From Halisarca cf. caerulea (Eukaryota > Porifera > Demospongiae > Chondrillida > Halisarcidae), in contig CAUJGJ010000029.1 in NCBI GenBank assembly GCA_963170055.1, positions 275,701 to 339,700 on the forward strand: a DNA stretch of 64,000 bases. The letters are read 5' to 3'. The position numbers and the translations under genes are program-made. Shown in pieces: positions 15,101-27,871 of the stretch. Below the pieces are notes generated by a model. It was not told the origin of the DNA. It ran no database searches and was given only the letters and a program-made list of their open reading frames with translations. Within the stretch, counting starts at the first letter, position 1, and every line of letters begins with the position of its first letter.

Positions 15101-18100
15101 AGTTTCTATTAGCGGTAGGCGTTTGATGATTGATTAGCGCTAATTTAAGCGCCAAGAGCGAAGCGTTAACACATTTTAGTTTACGTTTAGACTTAGATTT
15201 TTCTTTATGAAGGTAACAGTTCGTTTAGATATGACAACAAGAAGTATCTTGAGGTATATTCGAAGCTTTGAAGAGAAGATGGCATGTCTGGAAAGTTTTG
15301 CAAGGGATAAGCAGTCGTTGTGAAGATAAAGTCGCGCATATGGAATTTAGCTGCTTTATAAAATAGTTGACAAGCATCACTCCTTTGACTTTCTTTGGAA
15401 TCAATAGAAGTATACATTCACATTGCAGCATTTTCAATATAAAGGGCAAGGGTTTTGCAGTATCTATACATCTATGGGTTAACCGAGAAGAGATGAATTC
15501 AGATAAACACTATCAGATTACAGCTTTCCATAAATCACAAACTCAAAGCAATAATTTCACTTTTGCAACCGCTATTCTGTCACCGGAAATGCGCTAAAAC
15601 CTGTTATAGGATTTCGGTTGGTGTCACGATATTTATGAAACGTACTGTAGTTCCTGAATTGCATGCCTAAGTAGTCCGTGTCTTTACTCTTATCACTTCC
15701 TGTATTTTGTCATCTGGGTATCACGCACGTGCTGCACACCCACGTGCCATGTGACTGGCATGTATACCCACACGCACACCACACCACACACACAATTACT
15801 TCTTATTCTTTTGTTTATTCAATGCTTATGCTGTTATTTTAGTTGTGCATGGTGCTTCGATAATTCAGTTGAATGTATATGGCAATTTCAAGTGAACATC
15901 CTGGAACACCTGTCATATTTGGTGACATTTTATGAATCATACTGGTTATTTTTTTTGCTTTTGTAGTCTTTTATCCTCCCACCCTCTTTGTACTTGCCCT
16001 AATGTATCTTTTGTATCATCTTACCGGGTTACTAAAGTAGTAGCTTCTCAACTAAAGGTCTCCTTAGGTTAACCCTCCTACCCTCCACTGGACCCACATT
16101 TGACCCCAAAAGTTTTAATTTTTGTAGGAAGTATGAAAACAGTTATCATAAAGTGTGTGGTATCATAAGGAAGCTTGGTTTATGAAGATTTTGGCCAGCT
16201 AGTAAAATCATGCAATTAAAGTTGCAATCATGCTGTAGCCGCCTTTGAATCAGTGCTTGTAGAACGTTTGCGATTACCACAATAAATCTCTGCATATTTC
16301 CGTAGAATTCTGTATAACTCATATAAAATGGCTTCCGGACGAAAACATTGGCAAACAAATGAAGTTCTATCAAAGAGCTGGCCGACCTAAGAACAAAAAA
16401 GATAGTAGAAAACTACTCATACCTTAGTTATTCACTGCCTACGAGAGAAACAAGGTTAAGAATTCCTAATTCGCAGGGTGCAAATTTTCATATTTTAGTA
16501 GCAAGTGATTATCGACGCATAACTTACTCCCCGTTCGGCGTATGTTTTCACCTCTTAGTTCATCTTGTAGATCGTGAACTCAGCTTTCAGATGATACCAT
16601 TTTCGTTGTAGTACGTGGCTGGAGTCACTCTACGAAAATTGCGCAAGAACGAAAATGTAATTGCGCAATGTCATAGTTGTGGTTTTCGAGCAATTGCGCA
16701 ATACCTAAACGTGATATCAACTATATTTCGCACTCACGAAAATCTCCGCTATTCGAGTGATAAAATGGTATCTTATACGTAGCTATTCTGTATAAGATGA
16801 CTAAGATACAATCCACAAGAAAGGCTTAGGTGAACTGCAAGTCATTGTATGGGGAGGGTAGGAGGGTTAAATAATCTTCCACATACGCGTAACCAAAACC
16901 ACAACACACAGTATGCCACAAGTACCTCTTACAAGTTGAATCACGACGCTGATACAGATCATTCCTAAAATTTGAAGGGCTTACAAACACATTTCCAGTG
17001 GAAACTCAACAAATCCCTGGGGACGCCAAAAATCCTTCATTATATCAGAAATTCACTACAGCCACTTACACTTTCACAGTAGAACATTAACTGGGTCACA
17101 TGAATTTGTTCACTATGTACAGAAATTCACTGTTACAGTAAGAAATTTCTTCATAATGAGTTTCCACTGTATAACCAACTTTTGTTTGTTCAGATTGTGG
17201 GCGGTGCTTGGTTTCAAAGTCATCAATAAGTGACTTATTAAAGTGTTATTGGGTGTCTTCCACAAGGGCGCCCACAGCTAATACGCAAAGTACGCTACTG
17301 CGTACCAATCTTTGCAAGAGGCCTAGTTTAAAGAACCTTTCAATCTGTTACAAACCTAGCTTAAAAGTAATACAATATCCATGAAACACTAAAATACAAG
17401 TTATATATACAGTGGAGTCTCATTATAATGAATCTCAGGGGGAGACTAAAAAATTCTTTATAAAAGAAATTCATTATAAGAGAAATGTATATTTAATACA
17501 CACACTATGCATTTCAAATCAAAATAACACTATTAGTTGTACAGTGAAATGACATATTTGTAACAAATACAATCAAACAACCCAAAATCGATCTTTGTTT
17601 AAAGGAATAAATAAGTTTCACTTTCTCCTTGCGTGTAATTCTTCAATAACGTTGAAAGCACGTTGGGTGGTATGCCGAACTCTGCTGCAGTTGCCTTCCT
17701 TTTCTTATATCGATGGTGGGGACTATCCATAAGGTCCATTTTCTTCTAAAGACTAAGTGATTGTTGCTTGTGTCCCCCCATAATTCACTATAGAGTCACA
17801 AATTCACGATGCGGTCGCACCTTCTCCTTCGTTAAAAACGAATATTCGCTATATGCGTGTTCGTTATATTGTTAACAATTGCGTTATAATGACTGCATTG
17901 GGACTTGGGACTTGACTTTTACCTCGTTATAAAAGAAAATCGTTGTAAGCGTGTTCGTTATAACGAGACTCCACTGTACATGGCTTTCTTTTAGAATAGT
18001 TTCGTTTTGCACAAGATCTCATTTCCACTAATTCAAGTGCAACAGTGCCTAAAAATTCGCCATTTTACTAACGTGCAACAACTTTTGCAAAATTTAATCA

Positions 18101-21100
18101 TGAATAATGTTATTTTCAAAGGACGTAGCCTTGTCAGGGACAAACAAATCTGTTAAACATCTATTGCAAAGTAGTAGCTAGTATGAAATTTGCTTAATTT
18201 GGGGGTACCCAATTACTGCCATCATTCCCGGTTCTATGTATATGTTCAAGGTCACTTCTATCTAATTCTATACACTTCTGATACATAGATATGTTTGAGT
18301 GCAATTTTGCATCAATGCTTTAGTGTCCAAATTTTTGTATGTACCAAATTAAAAAATCCTGCGGGCATCCTTGTTTTGGATGATATTTAACAGTCCACCA
18401 ACACATTTTTAATAAAAATCGATAGTAAAACCTGAACCATGAAGAATGATACCCATCTTGGTGGGATGCGATCTACGATGAGGGAGGAATAACGGTAGAA
18501 AGTTGCCAAAAACATGTATGCGTGGGTGTTTCCTGCCTTCCGGTTTGGAAAGTCGGGAGAAGGTTGTGACGTCACAGTACGCAGATGTAAGTACAGGTGT
18601 GTACGCACGTATAACATGTTCCTTTTCTGGAAAGAAGGGCGTTGTGTGGTTTACAAAGGAATTTGATTAATAAAAACATGATTTACTGATGTACACGCGT
18701 TAATCGCGCATATGTTTTATAAAGTCCCATGAATTATTATAGGCCTTCTTGCTTACACAGGATAAAATAGATTTAACGCATGTGGGACATGTCCATTCGC
18801 ACTTGAATGGCTTCCGAAAGTCGGCGATTTTGTTGCTAACAAATTTGCTTTTTCTCTCTTATGCGTATCAGAAATGGCAAGCAACGACATTTAGACTGTA
18901 TGAACACATTCAAGCTACACATTTAACTATTTTTCAACCAAATTTTCCATCAATCGTTCGGATACTCGCCGCTTTTCCAAGCAGCTGTATTTAGCAGTTA
19001 TTCCTCTCAAGTAAATCCAATCTTAGGCCTAGAGACACAGAATATGGACTAAACTGTCCCTAATAAGGCTACCCAATATTCTACCGATGGGGATTTTGTT
19101 TACTGAAATAGTTTTCAAGATAATCAACAAATACTAAAAATGTACTAAAATAACCAGCAATAACTCTTTGGAAACTCGCGGTATCAAAATCCCCATCGGT
19201 GAAAAGTTGAAGCGTTCGAGATAGAATACAGTAAAACACTCAGAAGCTTTCTACATTGATCCGCTGATTTACTTGACGACATGGCATTTTGCAAGAAGGA
19301 TTCGCTTAGCTAAGGGCCGATTATCACATGACGGTCATGTGATATGAGCTGTGACGTAATCGCATATTGCCCTTACCGAAGTGTTTGAAGTGTTTGATCT
19401 CTGCAATGATCGATGCGTCGCAAGCGAGAGGAACTCAGTGGAGGAAGAATATTAGGCAAAGAAGACAGACGGTTTAACGAAGTATAATATCGGCGGTTTA
19501 AGAGAAGCGAACTGGATATTCAGCGCCTGATCGACGACATCGAAGAACAAGGTGCGTAATCTTTGTTTGATCTTGAATTCAAATAGAAAAGTCGGTTTTA
19601 CTAACTTGAGTTCCTTATAAAAGAACGATCGATCTATGTTTGAGCCTTCAAAACGCGCTTTAAGCCTATCATCAACTGCTAAATAGCAGGGCGATTTCGC
19701 CGTGAATTACGTATATAAGTTTTGCAGTTCACAATACCTACTATCGATCGTGAGTATGATCTTCCAAGTTCCCTTACACAACAATATGTACGTAACATTA
19801 ACTTTTGATGAATAAAGGCTTTAGATGTTGTAAAAGGAGAACAAATGTCAAACAGCGCAATCGCCCTTGCTTCTTCACTAAGACCATAGATATTCTATAC
19901 TACGTACGTAGTATAGAATATCTATACTAAGACTATACGTCAAGAAATGTCACGCGCATATCACATGATCGAAGCCTTACACACGCCCAAATTCCAGCCT
20001 ATTAACACAATAGTGGGACTTTGGACATGTCCCACATGCGAATACCGTGTTGCTGATCAACAAATCCCTCCTAAGACATCATCTGATGCCTTGTCACTGC
20101 AAAACTGACATGGATGTTTCCTTGAGCTTTCTCTTTCTGTTAAGTACACCAATTCTTTCCTCTACAGTGAAATCTTGATTAGAACAGCTTTGTGAAATAA
20201 ATGCAGCAAAATGAAGTTTGTACACCTGCTTCTTGCAAGTGTGTAAGTGCACCTACCAGTAACATCAGACTACTACTTGTTCAGTTGTCAGTATTTAGAG
20301 ATTGGGGTGTGCGAAACAGTATCTACATTAGTCCTACTACATTATTCAACAACGCATCTGCAGTGTATAATGTCAAGCTGTTTAAGGGGGCGGGTTTATC
20401 TTTTGCATACTTTGTAATTGTCCTAAAAATCACCAAAAAAATCATTTATGACAAAGGATGTTGTTCATAACATGAAACAAACGAATAGTTAAGCTCGGTG
20501 TAAAAAGTATTCATAAGTATGTACAACGAGTGGCAGCGTGAAGAATGTGTAAAGTTATGTAGGAGCCTAAGTAGTAACTTAAGTAGCATCAGTAGTCACC
20601 TTCAGTGGGGACCCCGTAAAACCTGGAATGGCAGGAAGGGAATGGGGAACAGGGAATGAGGAATGGGAATGTCCATACTGTGGTTGTATTTCCAGTGAGA
20701 CAGAAACTTGGATGTGTACACCAGTACAAACTTTAAGGCTATTTCATACAAATTTGTGTCTTTTTCTGCATGTGTTGTTCAATAACTATGGCTTACAGAG
20801 TATGTTGTAGTCTACCTTTTTGCTGAACACAACCAATTTTTGGAGCCTTGATTATAATAATCACTTTCTTCACAGTCACTCAATTAGCTTACTTGAAAGG
20901 GGATTGGTGACGGTGACAGCAGGGGGCTGGGAGTGGCAGCCTAGTGTTAACCCTCCAAGACCTGAAAATAACTACTAGTAGGGAGGTACCTAGCATTGTG
21001 TGGGCGAGCCTAACTGAGTACAATCTTTCTTGTGCTGCAGTTTCGTTTAAATATGACATACTTACTGCATGCGATGCAATGAATCATGATGGAAATTAAC

Positions 21101-24013
21101 TATTCACGTATGCATAAATCAATACAAGCAATGCAGGCAGTAGCATGATCACAGTGAAGAATATGAGCCAGATAATGCAATGAGTTACTTCCATATATAG
21201 CTAATGGTGTTTTTTGAGTCTCATGAATGCATTGGACATTGCTATAGCTTGTATTGGTGTCCACATGCAAAGAGCTGTCAAAAGCTTGAATGCATGCAGC
21301 CAAATTTTTACCATCTACACCGTCAATGACCGTGATATTACAGCTGAAAAACTGTACAGTTGCCTCTCCTTTCCTCTGTCACTTGCCTTCTCACTGTATG
21401 CTTATAGAACTTTGTAAAGCACAAGTGTGTCAAATTGGCTAATACCTTTTATTGGTGAACCGGAAGATTTTCAATGGCTGAATGTACACAAACAAATTTT
21501 GGCTACTGAGCGTATGCAGACAAACAGATATTTTCACTGCTCACCTCACTAGGTGGGAGTTGTTCTGGCTCACCCCAATTGGCATGCTAAAGGGTATTGA
21601 TTAATGTGACTGTGAGGGAATTATAATCAAGCCTCCAAAAATTGGTTTCCATTGTGTTCAGCGAAAAGTTAGACTACAGTATTCTCTGTAAGCCATAATG
21701 AACAACACATGCAGAAGATACAAATATGCATAAAATGGTACTTGCACTGGTATACACATCAATGTTTCAATCTCACTGGAAATACAACCACAGTATGGAC
21801 ATTCCCATTCCACATTCCCCGTTCCCTTCCTGCCATTCCAGGTTTTACGGGGGTCCCCCTTCACTGTGTGTGGTCTGTGTCTACATTATTAAGTGATTGT
21901 GTTTGATTACTGTCTGGAACATGTTGTATTCCCATCACAAGCATCTTACTTATGTGCATGTATGTATATTTTAGCCCAGTCAGTGTCAGAGCAAGTTTTG
22001 AATAATAGTGCATGTCATTGAGTGAAGTCGATCGTTAGTTAGTTTAGCAGTTTGAGATAGTTGTGATACCACATTTGGCGACGAGGATAAAGTTCGTCAT
22101 GGCACAGCACGGCTCAGTGGGACCTTTTGACCAAGGCAAAGAAGACTGGACAGCTTACACAGAGCGATTGGAGCAGTATTTTGCCGCCAACGATGTGAAG
22201 GATACTACCAAGCAGCGTGCCATTCTCCTTAGGGCCTGTGGTGCACAGACATACCAGGTAATACATAACTTGACGGCTCCTGGGAAACCCACAGAGCACT
22301 CGTTCGGTGATTTGGTAAAGCTTGTGAAGAATCACTTCAGCCCTTCGCTATCTGTGATCGTCCAGCGATTCACCTTCAATACACGTGCTCAGCGGGAAGG
22401 CGAGACCATTGCTGAATTTGTGGCAGAACTACGCCGGTTGTCAGAGCACTGCAAATTTGGTGACACGCTCGAGGATATGCTACGTGATAGGATTGTCTGC
22501 AGCATACGGGACACCCGCCTCCAGCGCTGACTATTGGCTGAGATAGATTTAACGTACCAGAAGGCGTTTGACATGTGCCAGGCCACGGAGCTTCCACACA
22601 AAAAACTCACAGAGTCTCCAAATGGCTCAGCCGTCTCTCAAGCCCACTCCCCAACCCGTTTTAACACTTCGCCCACTAACCAGATCCAGTGGAAGAAAAC
22701 AAGGTAGCGCCACTCAGTCTAATTGTTATCGTTGTAACAGCAGCCAGCATCTCGCCTCAAATTGTCCTTTCAAGACTGCGGAAGGCCACCACTGTGGTAA
22801 GAAAGGCCACATAGTCAAAGCATGCCGTAGCAAGTCCAAGGGACAAAATGCCCAGCCTCGTTTCTAAGGTAAGAAACCCCAGTCTACTCATCAGCTCCGC
22901 ACAGATGCTGATGATTCTTCAGTGGAGGATGAGGAGGACCAACCTACCTACGATTTGTTCAAGCTTTCGCAGGGGAAGGTCACTCCAATTGTTGTCAATG
23001 TCCAACTGGACAAGGTAACAGTCCCAATGGAAGTGGACACGGGGGCTGCTCGCACAGTCATCAGTGATGCCACCGTTCAAAAAGTTTCGAATGGACGTGG
23101 CCCCCCCCCCGCTACAGCCTACCATGATTCAGCTGAAGACATACACCGGAGAGAACCTGCATGTGCTGGGAGAAATCAACGTTCAAGTGCAGTATGAAGA
23201 CATCTCGTCGCGAAGCCATCTAAAGTCGCAAAATTCTTTCTAATTGGCGCCTCCACTGAGATTTTAAGTTTATGGACATGTCCCACATGCGATTATATGA
23301 AGCCTTGTAACTACACAGGATGGTGTGGAGGTGGACTATGAAGCTGAAGCCACTGACAGCTACGGTATTCTTGGGTGGGACAAGGTTGACACCTTGGCTG
23401 TGGCCCTCATTGAGCCAAAGGGACTGTCTGTGACTGCTGCCCAGGCTCATAGGATCATGGAACTGTATGGGCATCTGTTGGAATATGATAAGCGTCCCAT
23501 TTGATTCCAGCAGACGCTCCAAAAGTACCCCGTGTCACTCAGTGGCGGCACAGAAAGGCTGGCAAGGACAATGATCCAGCAGTGAAGCGCAAGGTGTACT
23601 GTTGTAGTGTGTGTAATTAACCGGTGTCCTCTGAGGGGCGTACGCAGTATCAGGGGTATCGATACTGCCCATATACCCCAGGGCAGCTATCACAGGCAGC
23701 GTGGCTGGCTGAAAAGAAGGCCCGCTTTTTGGCCAAGAAAGTACAACATGGTGGAAATTAACATAGCCTACATGTATTCCATACTATATGTAGCAGTACT
23801 TTGTATTGTTATACATATATACACATGTCACACTTTACACAGTCATGTAATTATTGATTACAATTCCATACTATGCACTAGCTGCATATTTTTGCACAAC
23901 AATTCTCATGTCTGTTGTATAAAATTGCATAATAGTAGTATGTACCCATATACTCTGTCTCAGTTTTCATACATGTATCAAGCAAAAGGTGTATGTATGA
24001 TACAATAATATAT

Positions 24014-24075
<62 letters not shown>

Positions 24076-27000
24076 TCATTTTGCCCTATAAAATTAAATT
24101 AGAATCTGTACAGAATGCTCACAGCAGGCCTATATAGCAGGCTTTTGTACATTACCAAACATTTTAGGGGATTTTGGGGAGAAAGAAGCACTCATTTCTC
24201 AAATTTACAGTGTTATCCATGTGTGTTTCAATCCTTTCATTATCTATTAACACCCTCTTCTTTTTCTCTCCTTTCCCCCCCTTACGGGTGACTATGTACC
24301 CCAGCTTGCGCACTAAGCAGCATCAGTAGTCACCTTCACTGTGTGTGGTCTGTGTCTACATTATTAAGTGATTGTGTTTGATTACTGTCTGGAACATGTT
24401 GTATTCCCATCACAAGCATCTTACTTACGTGCATGTATGTATATTTTAACCCAGTCAGTGTCAGGGCAAGTTTTGAATAATAGTACACGCATGTGGAACA
24501 TGTCCAAATCTGCCCTGCGTGCTAATTAGGTGGAATCCGAGCGAAAATGTTATTCAATGGCTTCAAGTCATGTGACATGTGCATGATAAATCGTGAGGAT
24601 AATATGTGTACGCATTAAGTTTGTTTTTCTGCAGCAATCATTTTGCATTTTCTGTACACTTGCGAACATTCATCCCGATAAAATTCGTTCAATCGTATTC
24701 GTTCTGGGAAGAAGGTTGGCTAAAGTGCGTTGATAATCAGTATTTTAATATCCCGGAAACAGCAAGACGTTCCGAGATGGCATGCTATTTTCTCTCAACG
24801 GGTTCAATTCGAACCCATTGAGGAGAAAAATGAAGATAGGCCATTCTATTCTAAAGTAAAACATTCGTTATTTAGATTCAAAAGCAACGGCTACCGCCGG
24901 ATATTACGCACCTTACTTCGACTCTGATATCCGACGATAAAGTTCTTTGCATCGTCGTCAAAAGTATCCTCCTCCTGTTACAAATGTTCTGACTCCTTTA
25001 AAATGTATTTCGTTCGGCGTATCATTCACTGCCATGCTCGTCGTGTCTTCAGACCGAATTTAGTCCTCACGTCCACTGTAGTACATCACGCGCATGTCAT
25101 GTGACAAAATGGCCTCAACGAGTCATTCGTTAAGGTGTATCTTTAATGGCCGGGAGCCAAAAAGTTAAGGCCGATTAGCCTAGTCTTTTTAGATTTTTCG
25201 AATAATCATAGGCAACTTTAGTCCAGCCAGCTGGACCCACGTTTCGTATTGTAAGCGCCCCCCGCGGGTGCGCAGGGAGAAAAACGTGGGTCCAGCAACA
25301 GTCGCTAATTGAAACCTGGTATGGCTTTGGCTTTGATCTGACCACAGTTGACATAAGCGAATGGCATTGACATAACACACGAGTGTTTGCCGCGCTATAC
25401 GTATACGTTTTCATGGAGCGCGAAAGAGCAGAGCGATGTTGCCGACTTTGCTGTGCCATTCCCGGTTCTTCTACAGTCTATCGTGTTTTCAACAAAATGG
25501 GATCTTATACCCAAGTTGGATGCTTATTGATGCAATATACCCAGACATCGATTGATGACGAGAAGGAAAACAACCCATCCCTTTGTCAGCGCTGCTATAA
25601 GGAGTTGAACGCCTTGTCCAAACGCGAATTCGATTTGAATCGAAGTAAAGAAGATATGAAGGCGAGAATGAAGAAGGCTGATGTGTACTTCAGTCGTCGA
25701 AAGAGATGCAGAGGGATAACAGATAGCAACACAGACTCAATATTCAGTACACCAACAAAAGGGGCGCAAACGCCATCACCAAAGCAGCGTGTTCCACCTG
25801 CATCTTCTAGTCCCATACTCACTATGAGATCTGTTCGACCACTATTTATGTCACGACCAATCGGCACATCTGATCCAGCAAATACTGTACCAGTTTTGGC
25901 ACCATCACCAGCTGCAAGCTCTAGTCTGAGACCCACTAGGTCTGTTCGACCACTACTTGTGTCACTAATGACTACATGTGATCCAACAAATACTGCGCCG
26001 GAGTTGGGACCAGTAAGCATTGCTGAACAGGAAGAACCTTTAGCTACTGAGCTTACCATTTCTGATAGTGAGACTGCATGTGCAAAGTCCACGTCTGGGG
26101 ACCACTGTGATACAGCCTCCCCAGAAGTAGAGGTATGTTGAAAGTTTGACATATTAATTTAAAGGGCTATAGATAAAGGCCCATGTGAATGCAACACAGT
26201 GCCTATGTATAACATTGAAAATTTATTTTGATGCATGCAGGGTATTGTACAACAACTATTGAAAGAAGTGACATCCCTCTGCTCAATCACATCTCCTTCC
26301 CTCTTTCGTCTGTGCACAAAAGAATGCCTAACAAACTTCTCGTTGTTAAAAATGGCAAAAGAAGTGGAATCAAGAGCTCCCCTGATGTACAAGCTCCTGT
26401 CCGTCATGTCACAAGGTGGAAGTTCTCACCAGAGATCTGCTCAATCAACACACAGTCATGAAGCCAGTATTGTTGTGGCTACTGCCATTCTTTTACGGGA
26501 AAGAAATATGCATATGAATGCCCTTCCGTATATTTTGAGTATTCTTCTTTGGCATGGCAATGCATCAAAGGAAGTAAGACTACACGTGCCATGCATTATC
26601 ACAATGTCACAATCATTTTATTCTGCAGACTATGGAGCGTCTTAACCAAGTGCACCTATCCGTCTCCCATACATCCCTTTTAAGAAAGCTTAGTGAACTA
26701 GGGGAAGATTTTGATAGAGTGGTTCATATGTGGAAGAATGGTATGTACATATGTCACAATGATAAGTGTATAATATAATAAATTAAATATATTTTTAAAT
26801 GGAATGATCATATTCACTTTCTCTTTTTCAGATAACATATCATTCCAGATAATAATGGACAATGTTGATAAAAGATGCAAGGCTCGTTACATGACTATGA
26901 ACAACCAGAACAAAGATCACCATTGGTGTAATGCATATGCCCACAGAAACAGAATAACTGCAGGTATGCTGCTGCATGGTACGGTAAAATGCATGCATGT

Positions 27001-27701
27001 ATTAATACCGTGACTGTCATATCAAGCATATTAATTATGCATGCAACATTAATAAACTACCTTGTCAGAGAATCTGGATGACAAGAAGCCACAAGGGAAT
27101 ATTGCCAACACACCACTCCGCACCTTTCTGCCATCTATTGAAGCATGTTGCCAGCTCAGAAATGACTTCACAGCACTGACAGCCAGAGTGATAGTTAATA
27201 CAATCCCAGCATTTCATACTTTAAAAGATGTTGTACCCAACCACATTCCACATGTTTATATGAAGGAAATGTCACAGGCATCAGAAATGGTGAGTTTATG
27301 ATAACTGCTATGTGCATGCAGTGTCAAAATAATCATTCTCATGCATACAATACTTTTGTCATGCACTCAGATTCCACTGGAAGTGCTGCTCAAGTCGGAG
27401 CAAAAAACAGATGAAATGATCGACATATTGGACACCTATCACAAATATGTGAGGAAAATGGGTAGCATATCTGATGTAGTCGGGACAGTGATGCTTGGAG
27501 GTGACCAATTGACAGTTGAGAGGGTGCGTTGTGCTCAACGTGCCAGAAGTCAATCTGAAAGTAGCCATCTACGCTTGGAAGGGTTACACCCCAAAATAGA
27601 GGATTGGCATGCTCTAGTTAACTTCTACCAGGTATATACGTATTAATAATTATGCTGGTCTATATGCCATTGGTTAATTTATTATATAACGTACGGCCAT
27701 A

Positions 27702-27750
<49 letters not shown>

Positions 27751-27793
27751 ATGTGCATGTGTGTGTGTGTGTGTGTGCGTGTGTGTGCGTGTG

Positions 27794-27871
<78 letters not shown>

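Noticed and set aside
21100..21417. 67-codon frames repeated at 42,045-42,362
   Set aside because: Shared only because the two MULE-like MITEs are near-identical; they overlap on opposite strands and have no recognisable domain.
24798..24822. GGGTTCAATTCGAACCC as a tRNA T-arm
   Set aside because: It is a palindrome within the MITE; no acceptor, D or anticodon arms are present.
25595..26152. 185-codon minus-strand frame opposite exon 1 of the DUF6589 gene
   Set aside because: Antisense shadow; the plus strand has the zinc-finger motif, splice sites and continuation.
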